Shown here: positions 44,508 to 53,923 of the stretch, piece after piece
How the letters are laid out: every line of letters starts with the position of its first letter
Numbering within the stretch: position 1 is the first letter of the stretch
NCBI GenBank assembly: GCA_028871815.1
Contig: JAGWMJ010000009.1
Location: 1-64,000, forward strand
Direction: 5' to 3'
Source of the DNA: Armatimonadota bacterium
Lineage (GTDB): Bacteria > Armatimonadota > Chthonomonadetes > Chthonomonadales > Chthonomonadaceae
Length of the DNA stretch: 64,000 nucleotides
Notes under the pieces: generated by a model
Databases searched by the model: none
Told to the model about the DNA's origin: nothing
Seen by the model: only the letters and a program-made list of their open reading frames with translations
Program-made: the position numbers and the translations under genes

Positions 44508-45112
44508 CCGCCTGGGCTCGCACCACGTCGAGAACCCTCAAGTACGGCTCACCAATGGCGCTCATTGCGCTGCGCGCCCTGCTCGGCCCGGCGATCCGGT
44601 TTGGGTGCACCTCGCGATGGCCAGGGTGGCTGCTCGGCGCATGTGCGTTAACGGCGTGCCTCACCGACATATTCGATGGCGTCATCGCGCGAAGGCTGGG
44701 CGTGGCTACGGATCGCCTGCGCATGGCCGACAGCATCGTGGATGGCGAGTACTATCTCTTCGTTGCCTGGGGTATATGGCTGGCCGACCAATCGGTCTTG
44801 CAGCCATATACCCCTGCCCTGTTGGCGCTTTTCGCCGTACAAACAGCCTCCTACGTCTTCTCATGGCTCCGGCTGCGCCGCATCGGCGGCCTTCACGCCT
44901 ACAGCGCGAAGGTCTGGGGCCTTTCTCTGTGCGCAGCGTCAATCTGGCTCCTGGCCTTCCGCTCACCAGGCATTTGGCTGACGCTCATGATATTCTGCGG
45001 GTTCCTGAGTAACCTCGATGGGATTCTCATCATCTGGTTGCTGCCGGAACGACGCATCGACGTGCATGGTGCGTGGCATGCGCTTGCGTTGAGGCGCGCC
45101 GACCGGCGGTGA
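44504..45112 (+). CDS. CDP-alcohol phosphatidyltransferase-family membrane protein
   Basis: A roughly 202-residue polytopic protein. LTDIFDGVIARRLGVATDRL, then RMADSIVDGEYY contains the family pattern D-x2-DG-x2-AR-x8-...-D-x3-D that binds CDP and two metal ions. The Gly normally eight residues after AR is replaced by Leu, so the motif is slightly atypical. Such enzymes make phosphatidylglycerol phosphate, phosphatidylinositol phosphate or related lipids. The TTG at 44504 overlaps the preceding TGA as ATTGA; ATG 44468 (214 residues) and ATG 44555 are alternatives. Its stop is directly followed by a GC-rich hairpin. A link with the glycosidase genes is unclear. Confidence 0.75.
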   Translation: MTAWARTTSRTLKYGSPMALIALRALLGPAIRFGCTSRWPGWLLGACALTACLTDIFDGVIARRLGVATDRLRMADSIVDGEYYLFVAWGIWLADQSVLQPYTPALLALFAVQTASYVFSWLRLRRIGGLHAYSAKVWGLSLCAASIWLLAFRSPGIWLTLMIFCGFLSNLDGILIIWLLPERRIDVHGAWHALALRRADRR

Positions 45113-45132
45113 TTGCCCGCGCACGCGGGCAA
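45113..45132. terminator. Bidirectional terminator-like hairpin
   Basis: TTGCCCGC (45113-45120) pairs perfectly with GCGGGCAA (45125-45132) across a four-base loop. It begins at the base after the CDP-alcohol transferase stop and lies between convergent genes. There is no T run on either side. Confidence 0.55.
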
Positions 45133-45171
45133 CGTGACGAACCATCGCACTACCTTGAGGTCTGCAACAGG

Positions 45172-46308
45172 TTAGCTGCCCGGCTGCACACCAAGCACGT
45201 CGGGGTTGAGCATTGCCAGTTCCGGCAACACAAACAGACCGTCTTTTCGGACCAGTTCGTCGTCAAACCAGATTTCACCGCCGCCATGTTCCGCGGACTG
45301 CAGGCAGACCATATCCCAATGCACCTGGCTCCGGTTTCCGTTATCTGCTTCATCGTAGGCCTGGCCCGGCGTAAGGTGGAAGCTTCCTGCTATCTTCTCA
45401 TCAAACAGAATGTCCTTCATCGGTTTCGTGATGTAGGGATTGAAACCGAGCGACCACTCACCGATATAGCGCGCGCCCTCATCGGAATCGAGAATCTCAT
45501 TAAGCCGGTCGCTTCCTCCATCAGCCGTGGCCTCCACCACTCGACCCTTACGGAAAACGAGACGGATGTTGTTGAATACCACGCCTCGGTACAGCGTTTC
45601 GCAGTTGTACTGCATAACGCCCTCCACAGAGTCGCGAATCGGGCAGGTGAATATCTCCCCGTCAGGTATGTTTCTCTCTCCGGCACATGAAATGGTGGCT
45701 ATTCCCTTCTTGCTGAAGGTCAGGTCGGTACCCGGTCCGGTTATGTGCACGCGATCGGTTCGATCCATTAGCTGCTTCAGCGGAAGGGCCGCCCGGGCCA
45801 TGGCGGCATAATCGACCTCGGCGCATACCTGGAAGTAGAAGTCCTCAAAAGCTTCTGTAGACATTCCGGCCGCCTGCGCCATGCTCGAGCTTGGCCATCG
45901 AAGGACAACCCAGCGTGTTCGCTTGACGCGGACTTCGCTGTGTACCGGATACCACCAATGTCGGTCGTACAGCGCCATCTTGTCGGCGGGTACGTCCGAT
46001 AGCTCGCTGATGTTGTGGGAACCTCGGACGCCGATATAGCACTGGACGGACTGCATCAGCTCACGTTCCAGCGAGCCCACCGCTTCCATTTGTTCTACGG
46101 TGGCCACACTGTACAGCGCCCTCAGCACCTCCTGGTGCCGGGTGCTGACGAGCGGTATGCCGCCAGCGGCAGCCACGGTGCGAATGAGCGCCGCCGTAAA
46201 CGGAGGCGGTATGTCAAACGCCTCGATGTATACCTTTTCGCCGCTTTGCACGCTGCACGAATGAGAAACGAGTACCGATGCCAACCGATCGAAGCGCTGG
46301 TCCTTCAC
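45172..46308 (-). CDS. M29-family aminopeptidase
   Basis: A 378-residue metallo-aminopeptidase of the thermophilic (M29, AmpS/AmpT) family, which uses two metal ions to remove N-terminal residues. The family mark GERNIPDGEIFTCP is present, with the metal-binding Glu. ARYIGEWSLGFNP and later SQVHWDMVCLQ hold further metal ligands (Glu, His and Asp). The N-terminal domain reads VLVSHSCSVQSGEKVYIEA, as in M29 members. ATG at 46306-46308 fits the usual start. The substrate range cannot be told. It lies 45 bases downstream of the histidine kinase gene and may be part of the same transcript. Confidence 0.9.
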   Translation of the reverse strand: MKDQRFDRLASVLVSHSCSVQSGEKVYIEAFDIPPPFTAALIRTVAAAGGIPLVSTRHQEVLRALYSVATVEQMEAVGSLERELMQSVQCYIGVRGSHNISELSDVPADKMALYDRHWWYPVHSEVRVKRTRWVVLRWPSSSMAQAAGMSTEAFEDFYFQVCAEVDYAAMARAALPLKQLMDRTDRVHITGPGTDLTFSKKGIATISCAGERNIPDGEIFTCPIRDSVEGVMQYNCETLYRGVVFNNIRLVFRKGRVVEATADGGSDRLNEILDSDEGARYIGEWSLGFNPYITKPMKDILFDEKIAGSFHLTPGQAYDEADNGNRSQVHWDMVCLQSAEHGGGEIWFDDELVRKDGLFVLPELAMLNPDVLGVQPGS

Positions 46309-46353
46309 TCATGCCTCCAGTAGTGCGCCCGCAGCAGAATGGTATTGCACACC

Positions 46354-47673
46354 CTAGTGCGCCGTAGGCGTTTCGGTGTTGAACCGGATTGTGGCACAAA
46401 CCTGCCCACCGGAAGCGGACAACGATACCTGCCATCCGTTGACATCCGCGATGGCCTTGCAGATGGCTAGTCCAAGACCATGGCCACCCGTCTCGGAACT
46501 GCGGGAGGTGTCGGGCCGGAAGAACGGTTCAAACAGGCGCTCCGGTTCTACCGGCAGTCCGCCGTGCGCCGAATTCGTGATCATCAACGACTTTGGTGAC
46601 ATTCCCAGGTCTGCTCGAACCACCGTTCCGGAGTCGGCATACTTGACGGCATTCTCCAGCAGGTTGCGAACCAGCATCTCGACATGCATCGGTGGCGCCA
46701 CGAGCGAGACATCGTCATTCAACTCCATCGTCAAGGTGATGGAGCGCGAGCGCGCAAGCGTCTGGAGCTGGTTGGCGATGCGGCGGCATACGTCAGAGAG
46801 ATAGACTGTTTCGGGTGGCGCGCTGGGTCCGACCTCTAATTGATGCAAAAGCAGCAGATCCTGCACCAGGCGCGTTAGACGTTGTGACTGAAGTGATGCC
46901 TCACCAATCACCGACCGATACTCCTCAACGGAACGGCTCTTGCGGAGCGCGAGTTCGAGATGGCCGGAAAGCGCCTGCAGCGGAGTTCGCAGCTCGTGAG
47001 ATGCGGCCGCATAGAATCGGCCGCGGGTTTCTGCGGTTTCGGCAACGCGCCCCAAAAGCCCATTCAGAGTGGCGACCAACTCTACAAGTTCTGCATCGCC
47101 TGATGGAGGATGAAGCGTTACGCGCAGGTCGTGGACGGATGCATCGTCAGCCTGCCCGGCCAACTGATGAATTGGCGATAGGGTTCTACCGACCAGCATC
47201 CAGGCGCCCAGGCTTGACAGCGCCAGAATCAGAAGGCTGAGGATGATGAGGACGGCAGCTTCCACCCGGAGGCGGTGCGACGTTGCTCGCCATGGAAGTC
47301 CGAGGACGATGGTACCGCCCTGTGTTCGTATTACACGGGTTCTCCATTCGCCATCATGGCGAACCGGCCAGGTCGGCACCCGTTTTTGAGATTGGTACTC
47401 CACCTTGCCGGAGGTTCCGACAACGAGCACAGCGATATTGAGGCGGCTCGCGTCGTCGTCGTCGTCCAGCAAGTGACTGAAGTCGTGGTTGTCATCGGGA
47501 TCGGTGAGCTGATGGTGCACCTTGTGCACGGCCCGGGACAACAGCATCGTAGCCGACATGGAAGCTTCACGCCGAGCATAGAGGATCAATGCGGTACAGG
47601 CCGCGGCCAGGAAGACGAACAGCGCCGCAGAGAACGCCAACGTCATGCGCGTTCGCATCGAGCTAATCGGCAT
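46354..47673 (-). CDS. Sensor histidine kinase
   Basis: A 439-residue membrane sensor kinase. Two transmembrane helices (MTLAFSAALFVFLAAACTAL at about 10-30 and AAVLIILSLLILALSSLGAW at about 139-158) flank a periplasmic domain of about 105 residues that contains a run of acidic residues (LLDDDDDASR). A HAMP segment follows. The dimerisation domain has AASHELRTPLQALSG with phospho-acceptor His226. The ATPase domain shows NLLENAVKYAD (N box) and GHGLGLAICKAI (G2 box). Its start overlaps the response regulator gene by 11 bases. The acidic loop could bind a metal cation or cationic peptide; this is inference. Confidence 0.92.
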   Translation of the reverse strand: MPISSMRTRMTLAFSAALFVFLAAACTALILYARREASMSATMLLSRAVHKVHHQLTDPDDNHDFSHLLDDDDDASRLNIAVLVVGTSGKVEYQSQKRVPTWPVRHDGEWRTRVIRTQGGTIVLGLPWRATSHRLRVEAAVLIILSLLILALSSLGAWMLVGRTLSPIHQLAGQADDASVHDLRVTLHPPSGDAELVELVATLNGLLGRVAETAETRGRFYAAASHELRTPLQALSGHLELALRKSRSVEEYRSVIGEASLQSQRLTRLVQDLLLLHQLEVGPSAPPETVYLSDVCRRIANQLQTLARSRSITLTMELNDDVSLVAPPMHVEMLVRNLLENAVKYADSGTVVRADLGMSPKSLMITNSAHGGLPVEPERLFEPFFRPDTSRSSETGGHGLGLAICKAIADVNGWQVSLSASGGQVCATIRFNTETPTAH

Positions 47674-48361
47674 GCGGGTCCATCCGGTACCCCACTCCTC
47701 GCACCGTATGGATCAGCGGTTCGGCCTGCCCACGATCCAGTTTGCTGCGCAGGTAGCTGATGTACACGTCCAGGACGTTATCGTTTCCGCCGAAGTCGTA
47801 CTCCCAAACGTGCTCTAGAATCATCGCACGTGTAAGAACGCGGCCGGCGTTACGCATCAGGTACTCCAGCAGTGTGTACTCGGTCCCTGAGAGCGATACG
47901 GTTCGTGAACCGCGCGTCACCTTGCGTGACGCTGGGTCCAGAACCAGGTCGCCGACGCGCACCGACTGGGCGCCGGCGCCGCTCCGCCGTAACAATGCGC
48001 GCAGCCGCGCTAGCATCTCCTCCAACTGAAACGGCTTGACGATATAGTCGTCCGCGCCACTATCCAGCCCCTGTACCTTGTCGGCCAACGCATCGCGCGC
48101 TGTGATGAGGAGGATCGGCGTCGCCACGTGTGACTGGCGAAGCAGTTTGCATACGCTGAATCCATCCAGATGCGGCAGCATCACATCGAGAAGAATGGCG
48201 TCGAACGCGCGGCTCAGCGCAAGTTCCACGGCCTGTTGACCATCGCCAATCACAACGGCGGCGTAGCCCGCTTCCTCAAGAGCCTGCTTGAGGAAACGGG
48301 CTACGCTACCGTCATCTTCCACTATCAGAACATCCATGGGTAATCTGCCAAACCAGGTCAT
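47663..48361 (-). CDS. OmpR/PhoB-family response regulator
   Basis: A 232-residue two-domain regulator. The receiver domain has MDVLIVEDDGSVARFL with the acidic pair and FDAILLDVMLPHLDG with phospho-acceptor Asp (residue 51 counted from MDVLIV). The C-terminal winged helix contains VRVGDLVLDPASRKV, LSGTEYTLLEYLM and LDVYISYLRSKLDRG. The longer start at 48359-48361 overlaps the PepSY gene stop as TGATG with GGAGG upstream, favouring translational coupling; ATG 48337 is the other option and matches the family start better. It sits between the PepSY gene and the kinase gene. Confidence 0.93.
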   Translation of the reverse strand: MTWFGRLPMDVLIVEDDGSVARFLKQALEEAGYAAVVIGDGQQAVELALSRAFDAILLDVMLPHLDGFSVCKLLRQSHVATPILLITARDALADKVQGLDSGADDYIVKPFQLEEMLARLRALLRRSGAGAQSVRVGDLVLDPASRKVTRGSRTVSLSGTEYTLLEYLMRNAGRVLTRAMILEHVWEYDFGGNDNVLDVYISYLRSKLDRGQAEPLIHTVRGVGYRMDPHAD

Positions 48362-48771
48362 CAGCCTCCGGCGTTGGACTTCACCTCTGCCGGAGCTGCC
48401 TTGCCACCGACTGCATGCAGGAGCTCAGCCCGCAGTTCGCTGGCTTCTCCCTGCGGATCGACCGACTCGCTGTCGGTAACCTTACCGCTTATGGCATCCA
48501 GTTCCACTTCCTTGAGCTTCTTACCGGTAACGATTACCACATCGTAGTCGGGTCGTGCGCCATCGAACTCGTAGGTGGCCTGCAGTGCACGGCCCGGGAC
48601 CTTTCGCAAGGCGATGCGAATAGCAGCCCACGGCGTGATTCTTCCCGTTGGTATTGATGCTCCACTACGTACCTGGCCACTGGCCTGCAGGTGGGCAACG
48701 GCCACACTGAGAAGCGCCGCACATGCGACCGCAGCGATAGTCACGGGTCGTTTGCGTAAAAACATCCTCAT
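48361..48771 (-). CDS. Exported PepSY-domain protein
   Basis: A 136-residue protein with an N-terminal signal or anchor helix (VTIAAVACAALLSVAVAHL). The PepSY domain runs from ITPWAAIRIALRKVPGR to YDVVIVTGKKLKEVELDAIS, ending GKVTDSE. PepSY domains are small periplasmic modules, often encoded beside two-component systems as accessory sensor proteins or products regulated by them. The frame begins at 48840, but ATG 48769-48771 has AAAGGAG nine bases upstream. It is the first gene of an operon with the response regulator and kinase genes. Confidence 0.88.
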   Translation of the reverse strand: MRMFLRKRPVTIAAVACAALLSVAVAHLQASGQVRSGASIPTGRITPWAAIRIALRKVPGRALQATYEFDGARPDYDVVIVTGKKLKEVELDAISGKVTDSESVDPQGEASELRAELLHAVGGKAAPAEVKSNAGG

Positions 48772-48851
48772 AGTTGGAAACTCCTTTGGCGCCGCTCGGG
48801 CCTCGATGGCGGCGCGATGCCCTGAGCGTACCAGCGGCACCTTAGATGCAT

Positions 48852-48869
48852 CTGTGAGTGGGCTGAGAG
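48852..48869 (-). promoter_or_regulatory. Possible response-regulator binding site (direct repeat)
   Basis: Two similar heptamers, CTGTGAG (48852-48858) and CTGAGAG (48863-48869), are repeated with an 11-base period, about 80 bases upstream of the PepSY start. On the coding strand they read CTCTCAG and CTCACAG. Tandem half-sites one helical turn apart are the usual target of OmpR-family dimers, so autoregulation by the operon's own regulator is possible. This is inference from spacing only. Confidence 0.35.
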
Positions 48870-49028
48870 TCTTCTAACCAGGCGGCTGCGCGTGCGGAAC
48901 GACGTTCCGTTCGCCAAAGCGCCCAGACAAGGGCGGAGTCTTGCCCGCGGAGGCTAGTTCGTCACGGTTTCAAGCCTGGACCGACTCCTGAGCGAGCGAC
49001 CTCCGACCTGGCGCGAACGCGCACGTTA

Positions 49029-51815
49029 TCAGCCCTTACAGCTGAACCAGTCGCGACCGATGCCCGATTCGGCGCGCAGCGGCACGGTTAGCTCCATGGC
49101 GTGCTCCATCTCCCGCCGGACAACCTCGGCCATACCTTCCGCGTGCTCATACGGCGACTCGAGTACAAGTTCGTCGTGTATCTGGAGGAGCATTTTCAGT
49201 GGCAGTCTGTCATCGTCGATCCGCTGTTGCAAACGTACCATCGCCAACTTGATCAGGTCCGCCGCGCTCCCCTGTATCACACTGTTGATCGCCAGACGCT
49301 CTCCCAGCGCTCGCCGAGTCGGGCTCGACTCCCGAAGTTCCGGTATCGCCCGGCGCCGTCCCATGAACGTGGTGACGTAGCCGTGTTCCAACGCTTGATC
49401 CACGCACTGGCGCAGGAAGCGGTCGATGCCCGTAAAGCGCGCCTTGTAGTCCGCAATCAGTTTGGAGGCGCCGGCTACGTCGAGCTCCTCAATCCGCCTT
49501 GCAAGACCGTAGGCGGTTACGCCGTAGATGATGCCGAAGTTGATTGTCTTGGCACGGTCACGCATTTCGCGCGTAACCATCTCCAGCGGAACGCCGAAAA
49601 CCTGGGCCGCGACGGCAGCATGAACGTCCTGCTCCGCCATGAAAGCGGCCGTCAGCGCCTCATCCCGGCTGAGGTGCGCCAGTATCCGCAGTTCAATCTG
49701 CGAATAGTCGGCGCAGATCAGCATGCCGCCATGCGGTGCGCGAAACGCTTTGCGGATTTGGCGGCCCGTCTCTTTACGGATCGGTATGTTCTGCAGGTTG
49801 GGTCCCTGCGACGCGATGCGGCCGGTTGCGGTCACCAGCTGATGAAACGTCGTGTGGATGCGGCCATCGGCCGGATCGATGGCCGACTTGAGGTTTCCAA
49901 GGTATGTACTGATCAGCTTGCTGAGCTGTCGGTACTCCATGATGAGGCGCGGGACCGCGGTGCGCGGATCATGAGCATCCTCCTGATCGGCAAGCTTTTC
50001 GAGCACCTCGACATCTGTGGAGCGTCCGGTTTTCGTTTTGCGCACTACCTTGAAACCGATGAGGTCGAACAGGACGTCGGCTAGCTGCTTGGGCGAATTG
50101 AGATCAAACTCGGTTCCGGCCGCAGCGAACACGGAGAGCTTCAGTTCATCTACGCGCGTCGTCAGCGCGTCGCCTTGCCTTGTAAGCTCTTCAGGATCGC
50201 ACAGGATGCCGTTGGCCTCCATCCTGGCCAGCACGAGCGAGAGCGGTGCCTCCACATCTGCCAGCAGCGATGCCATTCCTGCGGATTCCAATTCCGGCTG
50301 CATCAATTGGTACAGCCTCAGGGCCGCGTCGGTATCCTCCGCTGCATAATGGGTCATCGCTTCCAGATCAACGGTATCCATCGAGGCCTGTTCCGAGCCC
50401 GTGCCGATGAGTTGCGATATAGCCGTCATCTGGTAGCCCAAACGCCGGGCGACCAGATCGTCGAGCTTATGACTTGCCTCGGAGGCCGCGAGCAGGTTGC
50501 TGGCAAAGAGCGAGTCGAAAACCACGCCGCGCAGCGTACAGCCGTAACGTAAAAGCACGCGAGCATCGAACTTCAGATTGTGGCCGCACTTCCGCACGTC
50601 TCGCGATTCCAGGATTGGGCCAAGCGCGCGCATGACGGGCGCAAGGGCTAGATGGAGGTGCGCTTGTGGAGAGCGAATCGGCACGTAGGCCGCTTTGCCT
50701 TCGGCCCATGCGAAGCTGAGCCCGCACAGTTGGGCATCCCGCTCGAGCCCGGTGGTTTCGGTATCGAACGCAACAAGCGCTGTGGTTTGCAGCGTGCTCG
50801 CAAGCGCTGCCAATTCCGACGCGGTGCGGATACAGGTGTACTCCTGCTGCCAACGCACGGTTGGAGCTTCACCGTTTTCCGGCAAGGGTTGTTGCTCAAC
50901 CGAAATGAACTCCTCTTCAAACAGGCCCTCGCCACCTGCGATTCGACGGGCATCATCTTTAAGCCGATGAAAGTCCAGCCGCTCAAACAACGGGAGCAGG
51001 CGCGCCAGGTCTGGTCGCGCCGGTCTCGTTGCCTCCAACTCGAACGGGAGTTCGGGATCGCAGTGAAGCGTAACCAGCGCCCGCGAGAGGCCAATCGTTT
51101 CGCGCGCGGCCTCGAGGTTTTCGCGCTTCTTTCCGGTTATTGCGTCGAGGTGCGAATAAATGCCATCGATGCTGCCAAACTCTTTCAGCAGTTGTGACGC
51201 GGTTTTGGGGCCAACGCCGTCAACGCCGGGCACGTTATCCGACGTATCGCCGGTAAGTGCAAGCAAATCAATCACCTGATCGGGCCGAATTCCTTTTGAA
51301 GCCATGAGCGCCGATTCGTCTACGATGGCGCCGGTGGGCACATCAAACATAGCAACGCGTGGTCCGACCAACTGTTCCAGGTCCTTATCCTTGGAGAGGA
51401 TCCGGATCTGAACATCCGTCGCCTCAGGGTCCGCGAGCACCCGCTGCACAACAGTCGCAATAATATCGTCTGCTTCCAGGCCGGTCTTCAGAATTACGGG
51501 CACTCCAAAGCCCGATAGCATTTCAAATACCAACGGTATCTGCGATACCAGATCGTCCGGCGTCGCTCGACGTGTCGCTTTGTAATCGGCATATATCTCG
51601 TCGCGATGCGTCTTTCCGGGTGCATCCGCTGCCGCCACAATAAAGTCCGGCCGTAGATCTCCGAGTACTTTTACCATCAGGCCGGCCACGCCGAACACGG
51701 CGTGAGTTGGCTCTCCGGTCACGTTGCTGCGCATGCCGTTTCGAATTGCGTAGTACGCGCGGAATATCTGGGCGAACGTATCGATTATGTAGAGGCTACG
51801 CGCCACGTTTGCCAT
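49029..51815 (-). CDS. polA: DNA polymerase I
   Basis: A roughly 928-residue three-domain polymerase. The N-terminal 5'-nuclease domain includes LYIIDTFAQIFRAYYAI, FIVAAADAPGKTHRDEIY, ADYKATRRATPDDLV and LTGDTSDNVPGVDGVGPKTA. The 3'-5' exonuclease domain retains VAFDTETTGLE (the Exo I DxE). The polymerase domain has motif A DYSQIELRILAHLSRD, motif B RDRAKTINFGIIYGVTAYG and motif C LQIHDELVLE. It fills gaps in repair and removes Okazaki primers. The frame opens at 51920 over the neighbouring gene; ATG 51813-51815 is used here, but GTG 51804-51806 has better spacing to GAAAGGA. It follows the DUF6785-like gene at 25 bases. Confidence 0.96.
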   Translation of the reverse strand: MANVARSLYIIDTFAQIFRAYYAIRNGMRSNVTGEPTHAVFGVAGLMVKVLGDLRPDFIVAAADAPGKTHRDEIYADYKATRRATPDDLVSQIPLVFEMLSGFGVPVILKTGLEADDIIATVVQRVLADPEATDVQIRILSKDKDLEQLVGPRVAMFDVPTGAIVDESALMASKGIRPDQVIDLLALTGDTSDNVPGVDGVGPKTASQLLKEFGSIDGIYSHLDAITGKKRENLEAARETIGLSRALVTLHCDPELPFELEATRPARPDLARLLPLFERLDFHRLKDDARRIAGGEGLFEEEFISVEQQPLPENGEAPTVRWQQEYTCIRTASELAALASTLQTTALVAFDTETTGLERDAQLCGLSFAWAEGKAAYVPIRSPQAHLHLALAPVMRALGPILESRDVRKCGHNLKFDARVLLRYGCTLRGVVFDSLFASNLLAASEASHKLDDLVARRLGYQMTAISQLIGTGSEQASMDTVDLEAMTHYAAEDTDAALRLYQLMQPELESAGMASLLADVEAPLSLVLARMEANGILCDPEELTRQGDALTTRVDELKLSVFAAAGTEFDLNSPKQLADVLFDLIGFKVVRKTKTGRSTDVEVLEKLADQEDAHDPRTAVPRLIMEYRQLSKLISTYLGNLKSAIDPADGRIHTTFHQLVTATGRIASQGPNLQNIPIRKETGRQIRKAFRAPHGGMLICADYSQIELRILAHLSRDEALTAAFMAEQDVHAAVAAQVFGVPLEMVTREMRDRAKTINFGIIYGVTAYGLARRIEELDVAGASKLIADYKARFTGIDRFLRQCVDQALEHGYVTTFMGRRRAIPELRESSPTRRALGERLAINSVIQGSAADLIKLAMVRLQQRIDDDRLPLKMLLQIHDELVLESPYEHAEGMAEVVRREMEHAMELTVPLRAESGIGRDWFSCKG

Positions 51816-51840
51816 CCTTTCTCGTACCACCGGCGGACCA

Positions 51841-53847
51841 TCAGGCGCCGAAGAAGTTATATGTGCGCATGCCAAGCGCCAGGCTTGCAAGGCCCCAAAT
51901 ACTGCCCATGATGCAGTCACCGAGAATCAGGCCGAGAAAGAAAGGCAGGTACCTTCGGTAGGTGCGCAAACCACCGTACCGCATACAGAGCAGCTTTAGC
52001 GCCCATGCTATGAAAAGCGGCATCCAGACAAGGTTGATCGCCCACGACGACGCAATTGCGTATCCGAGCGGATGGAGCGGGAAACCAAAAAAGCGTAGGC
52101 GCAGCACGAACAGCGTGATGACACACAAGAATCCAACCGCCATCGCCATCATCGCCGGCGTACTCGGCCGCGGATTCAAGGTTGCCCCAACCCACTGTGA
52201 CATGCGGTTCAGCGCTTCTTGAGGCATTGGCGTAACGTCCCTCATTTTGCTTGCCGCGCCGAGACGATATGCCTGAGTTTCAGAGGCCCAAAATGTAGCA
52301 AGCGTGCCGATGAGCACAGCAAGCATGATTGCCCCGAGCATCCGGCGCGCCTGCATGCCCCGCAACCGCGCCATCTGCAAGCCCTCCATGCCGGCCGGCA
52401 TCGTGTCGCTCCGGTGTGCTCGCGTAAAGGAGTATCCGAACGTCATAAATGCCATATCATGCTGTGAGAAGACCTTCATCCCGGTAATCCGTGGGATCAT
52501 GGCGTCCGGTCCCATAAAGTGGAAATCGTGCACCGGCGAGCCAACCTCGGCGCGAACGCGAGTCACGACGATGATGATCGCAAGGTAGATTCCGAGCCAG
52601 GCTGCGATCACCCACGGGGTGACATCGGCTGCGAGGCAGAATATGATGATTCCGCACAGGCCCGCGACAAGGCCCAGCAGCGCCATTCGTGGCGAGAGTG
52701 CCTCGTGAGCGCCATTGGCTGCCACCTCATCGCGGCCGCCACCGCGCGAAAGCGCGGAACGCCATATCGCCGCATAGGCCTTTCTGCCGCTCCATATATA
52801 GAAGCAGAATAAGCCCATAAGCGCCCCGAATCCCTGCTCTGGCGCGTAGGGGAAGTTTGCGTCGGCGTCCCACGCCATTGCGCGTGTTACCACAAGTTGC
52901 ATCTTCCAGAAGATATAGAAGAACCAGCAGGAGAAGAGGAGATCGAGCGGAAGCAAGAACCCCAGACCTATTACCAGCGGGTAGAACGTGATCGGCGTCC
53001 AGTCGATTCCATCCCACGGTTTGACGGTGAAGAAAGGCTTGAGGTCAACCACACCTACGTTGATGGCCGGCAGCGACGGATAGAGGAATGCTATACCGTT
53101 CCACAGCGTGAGGCCCGCCGCTACCGCGAATCCGGCCCACATCAGGCGGCTGCCGAAAAACGCTTTGCCAGTACCGTCTTCCGTCATCTCCATTGGCAGC
53201 CATACAACGGGAAAGGTCAGGCGCTCACTATCGGCCCATTGGCGGCGCAGCAGGACATTGATGCAGTTTGCACACCATAGCACGAGGACGACAAACAGCG
53301 TCCAGAAACAGATTGGGCGTAACCACGCTTTAAGGATCGCCGCGCGATAGAAGGAGCTGTTGCCGAGATAAAAGCCGCGCAGCACCGAGCGGTTGGTGAT
53401 CACAAGCCACGACGGGAACGCCGGCAGGAAGTGGTTCCAGCCGTTCGACTTCGACGCAAACCAAGTCCCGTGGCCGATGATGCCATTGAGGATGGGTATT
53501 CCATCGATGCCGGCGATTCCTGTGGAGATGGTCAGCATCGTCCAAAGCACCAGCAACTCAGCCTGCGAGAACGCGAACCTCGGCGCCAGGCGGCAGACGC
53601 CACGATTCAGCGCGAGCAAAACCGCCAGGACAAATACCACGTTGGCGCAGATGGGCAGCTGCGACGGATACGGGCCATACATAACCCGCTCCATCTGCAG
53701 TACCCAGAAAACGTTGGGAGGAATCAGGATGCAGCCGAGCGAGAGAGCGCGCCAGGTAATGCCGGTCGGTCGCTTTTCCGTCGTGGGATTGGATGACTCA
53801 TCACCCGATGCGTGGGGCGCGGAAAGCTGTTGCATCGGCGAGGCCAT
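51841..53847 (-). CDS. Large polytopic membrane protein (DUF6785/OPT-like)
   Basis: A 668-residue protein with about 13-15 hydrophobic helices. It begins with a cytosolic stretch of about 30 residues, then WRALSLGCILIPPNVFWVLQMERVMYG. Repeated features are LPICANVVFVLAVLLALN, AELLVLWTMLTISTGIAGIDG and PVVWLPMEMTEDG. It resembles the DUF6785/DUF6784 families, distant relatives of the oligopeptide transporters found in Planctomycetes, Armatimonadota and similar phyla. Function is unknown; a transporter is likely from topology. There is no clear ribosome-binding site at ATG 53845-53847; ATG 53835 (MQQLS) is possible. Divergent from the small YggX-like gene. Confidence 0.7.
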   Translation of the reverse strand: MASPMQQLSAPHASGDESSNPTTEKRPTGITWRALSLGCILIPPNVFWVLQMERVMYGPYPSQLPICANVVFVLAVLLALNRGVCRLAPRFAFSQAELLVLWTMLTISTGIAGIDGIPILNGIIGHGTWFASKSNGWNHFLPAFPSWLVITNRSVLRGFYLGNSSFYRAAILKAWLRPICFWTLFVVLVLWCANCINVLLRRQWADSERLTFPVVWLPMEMTEDGTGKAFFGSRLMWAGFAVAAGLTLWNGIAFLYPSLPAINVGVVDLKPFFTVKPWDGIDWTPITFYPLVIGLGFLLPLDLLFSCWFFYIFWKMQLVVTRAMAWDADANFPYAPEQGFGALMGLFCFYIWSGRKAYAAIWRSALSRGGGRDEVAANGAHEALSPRMALLGLVAGLCGIIIFCLAADVTPWVIAAWLGIYLAIIIVVTRVRAEVGSPVHDFHFMGPDAMIPRITGMKVFSQHDMAFMTFGYSFTRAHRSDTMPAGMEGLQMARLRGMQARRMLGAIMLAVLIGTLATFWASETQAYRLGAASKMRDVTPMPQEALNRMSQWVGATLNPRPSTPAMMAMAVGFLCVITLFVLRLRFFGFPLHPLGYAIASSWAINLVWMPLFIAWALKLLCMRYGGLRTYRRYLPFFLGLILGDCIMGSIWGLASLALGMRTYNFFGA

Positions 53848-53923
53848 TGGGCACTATTATGGCGTAAACTCTGGTAGATCGCCGGTCGTCCGGCGCCAGG
53901 TGATGCAGCAAGGAGGCCGGCGC

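Noticed and set aside
49101-50084. Plus-strand ORF of 327 codons inside polA
   Set aside because: Antisense to the polymerase domain of polA; no ribosome-binding site or domain.
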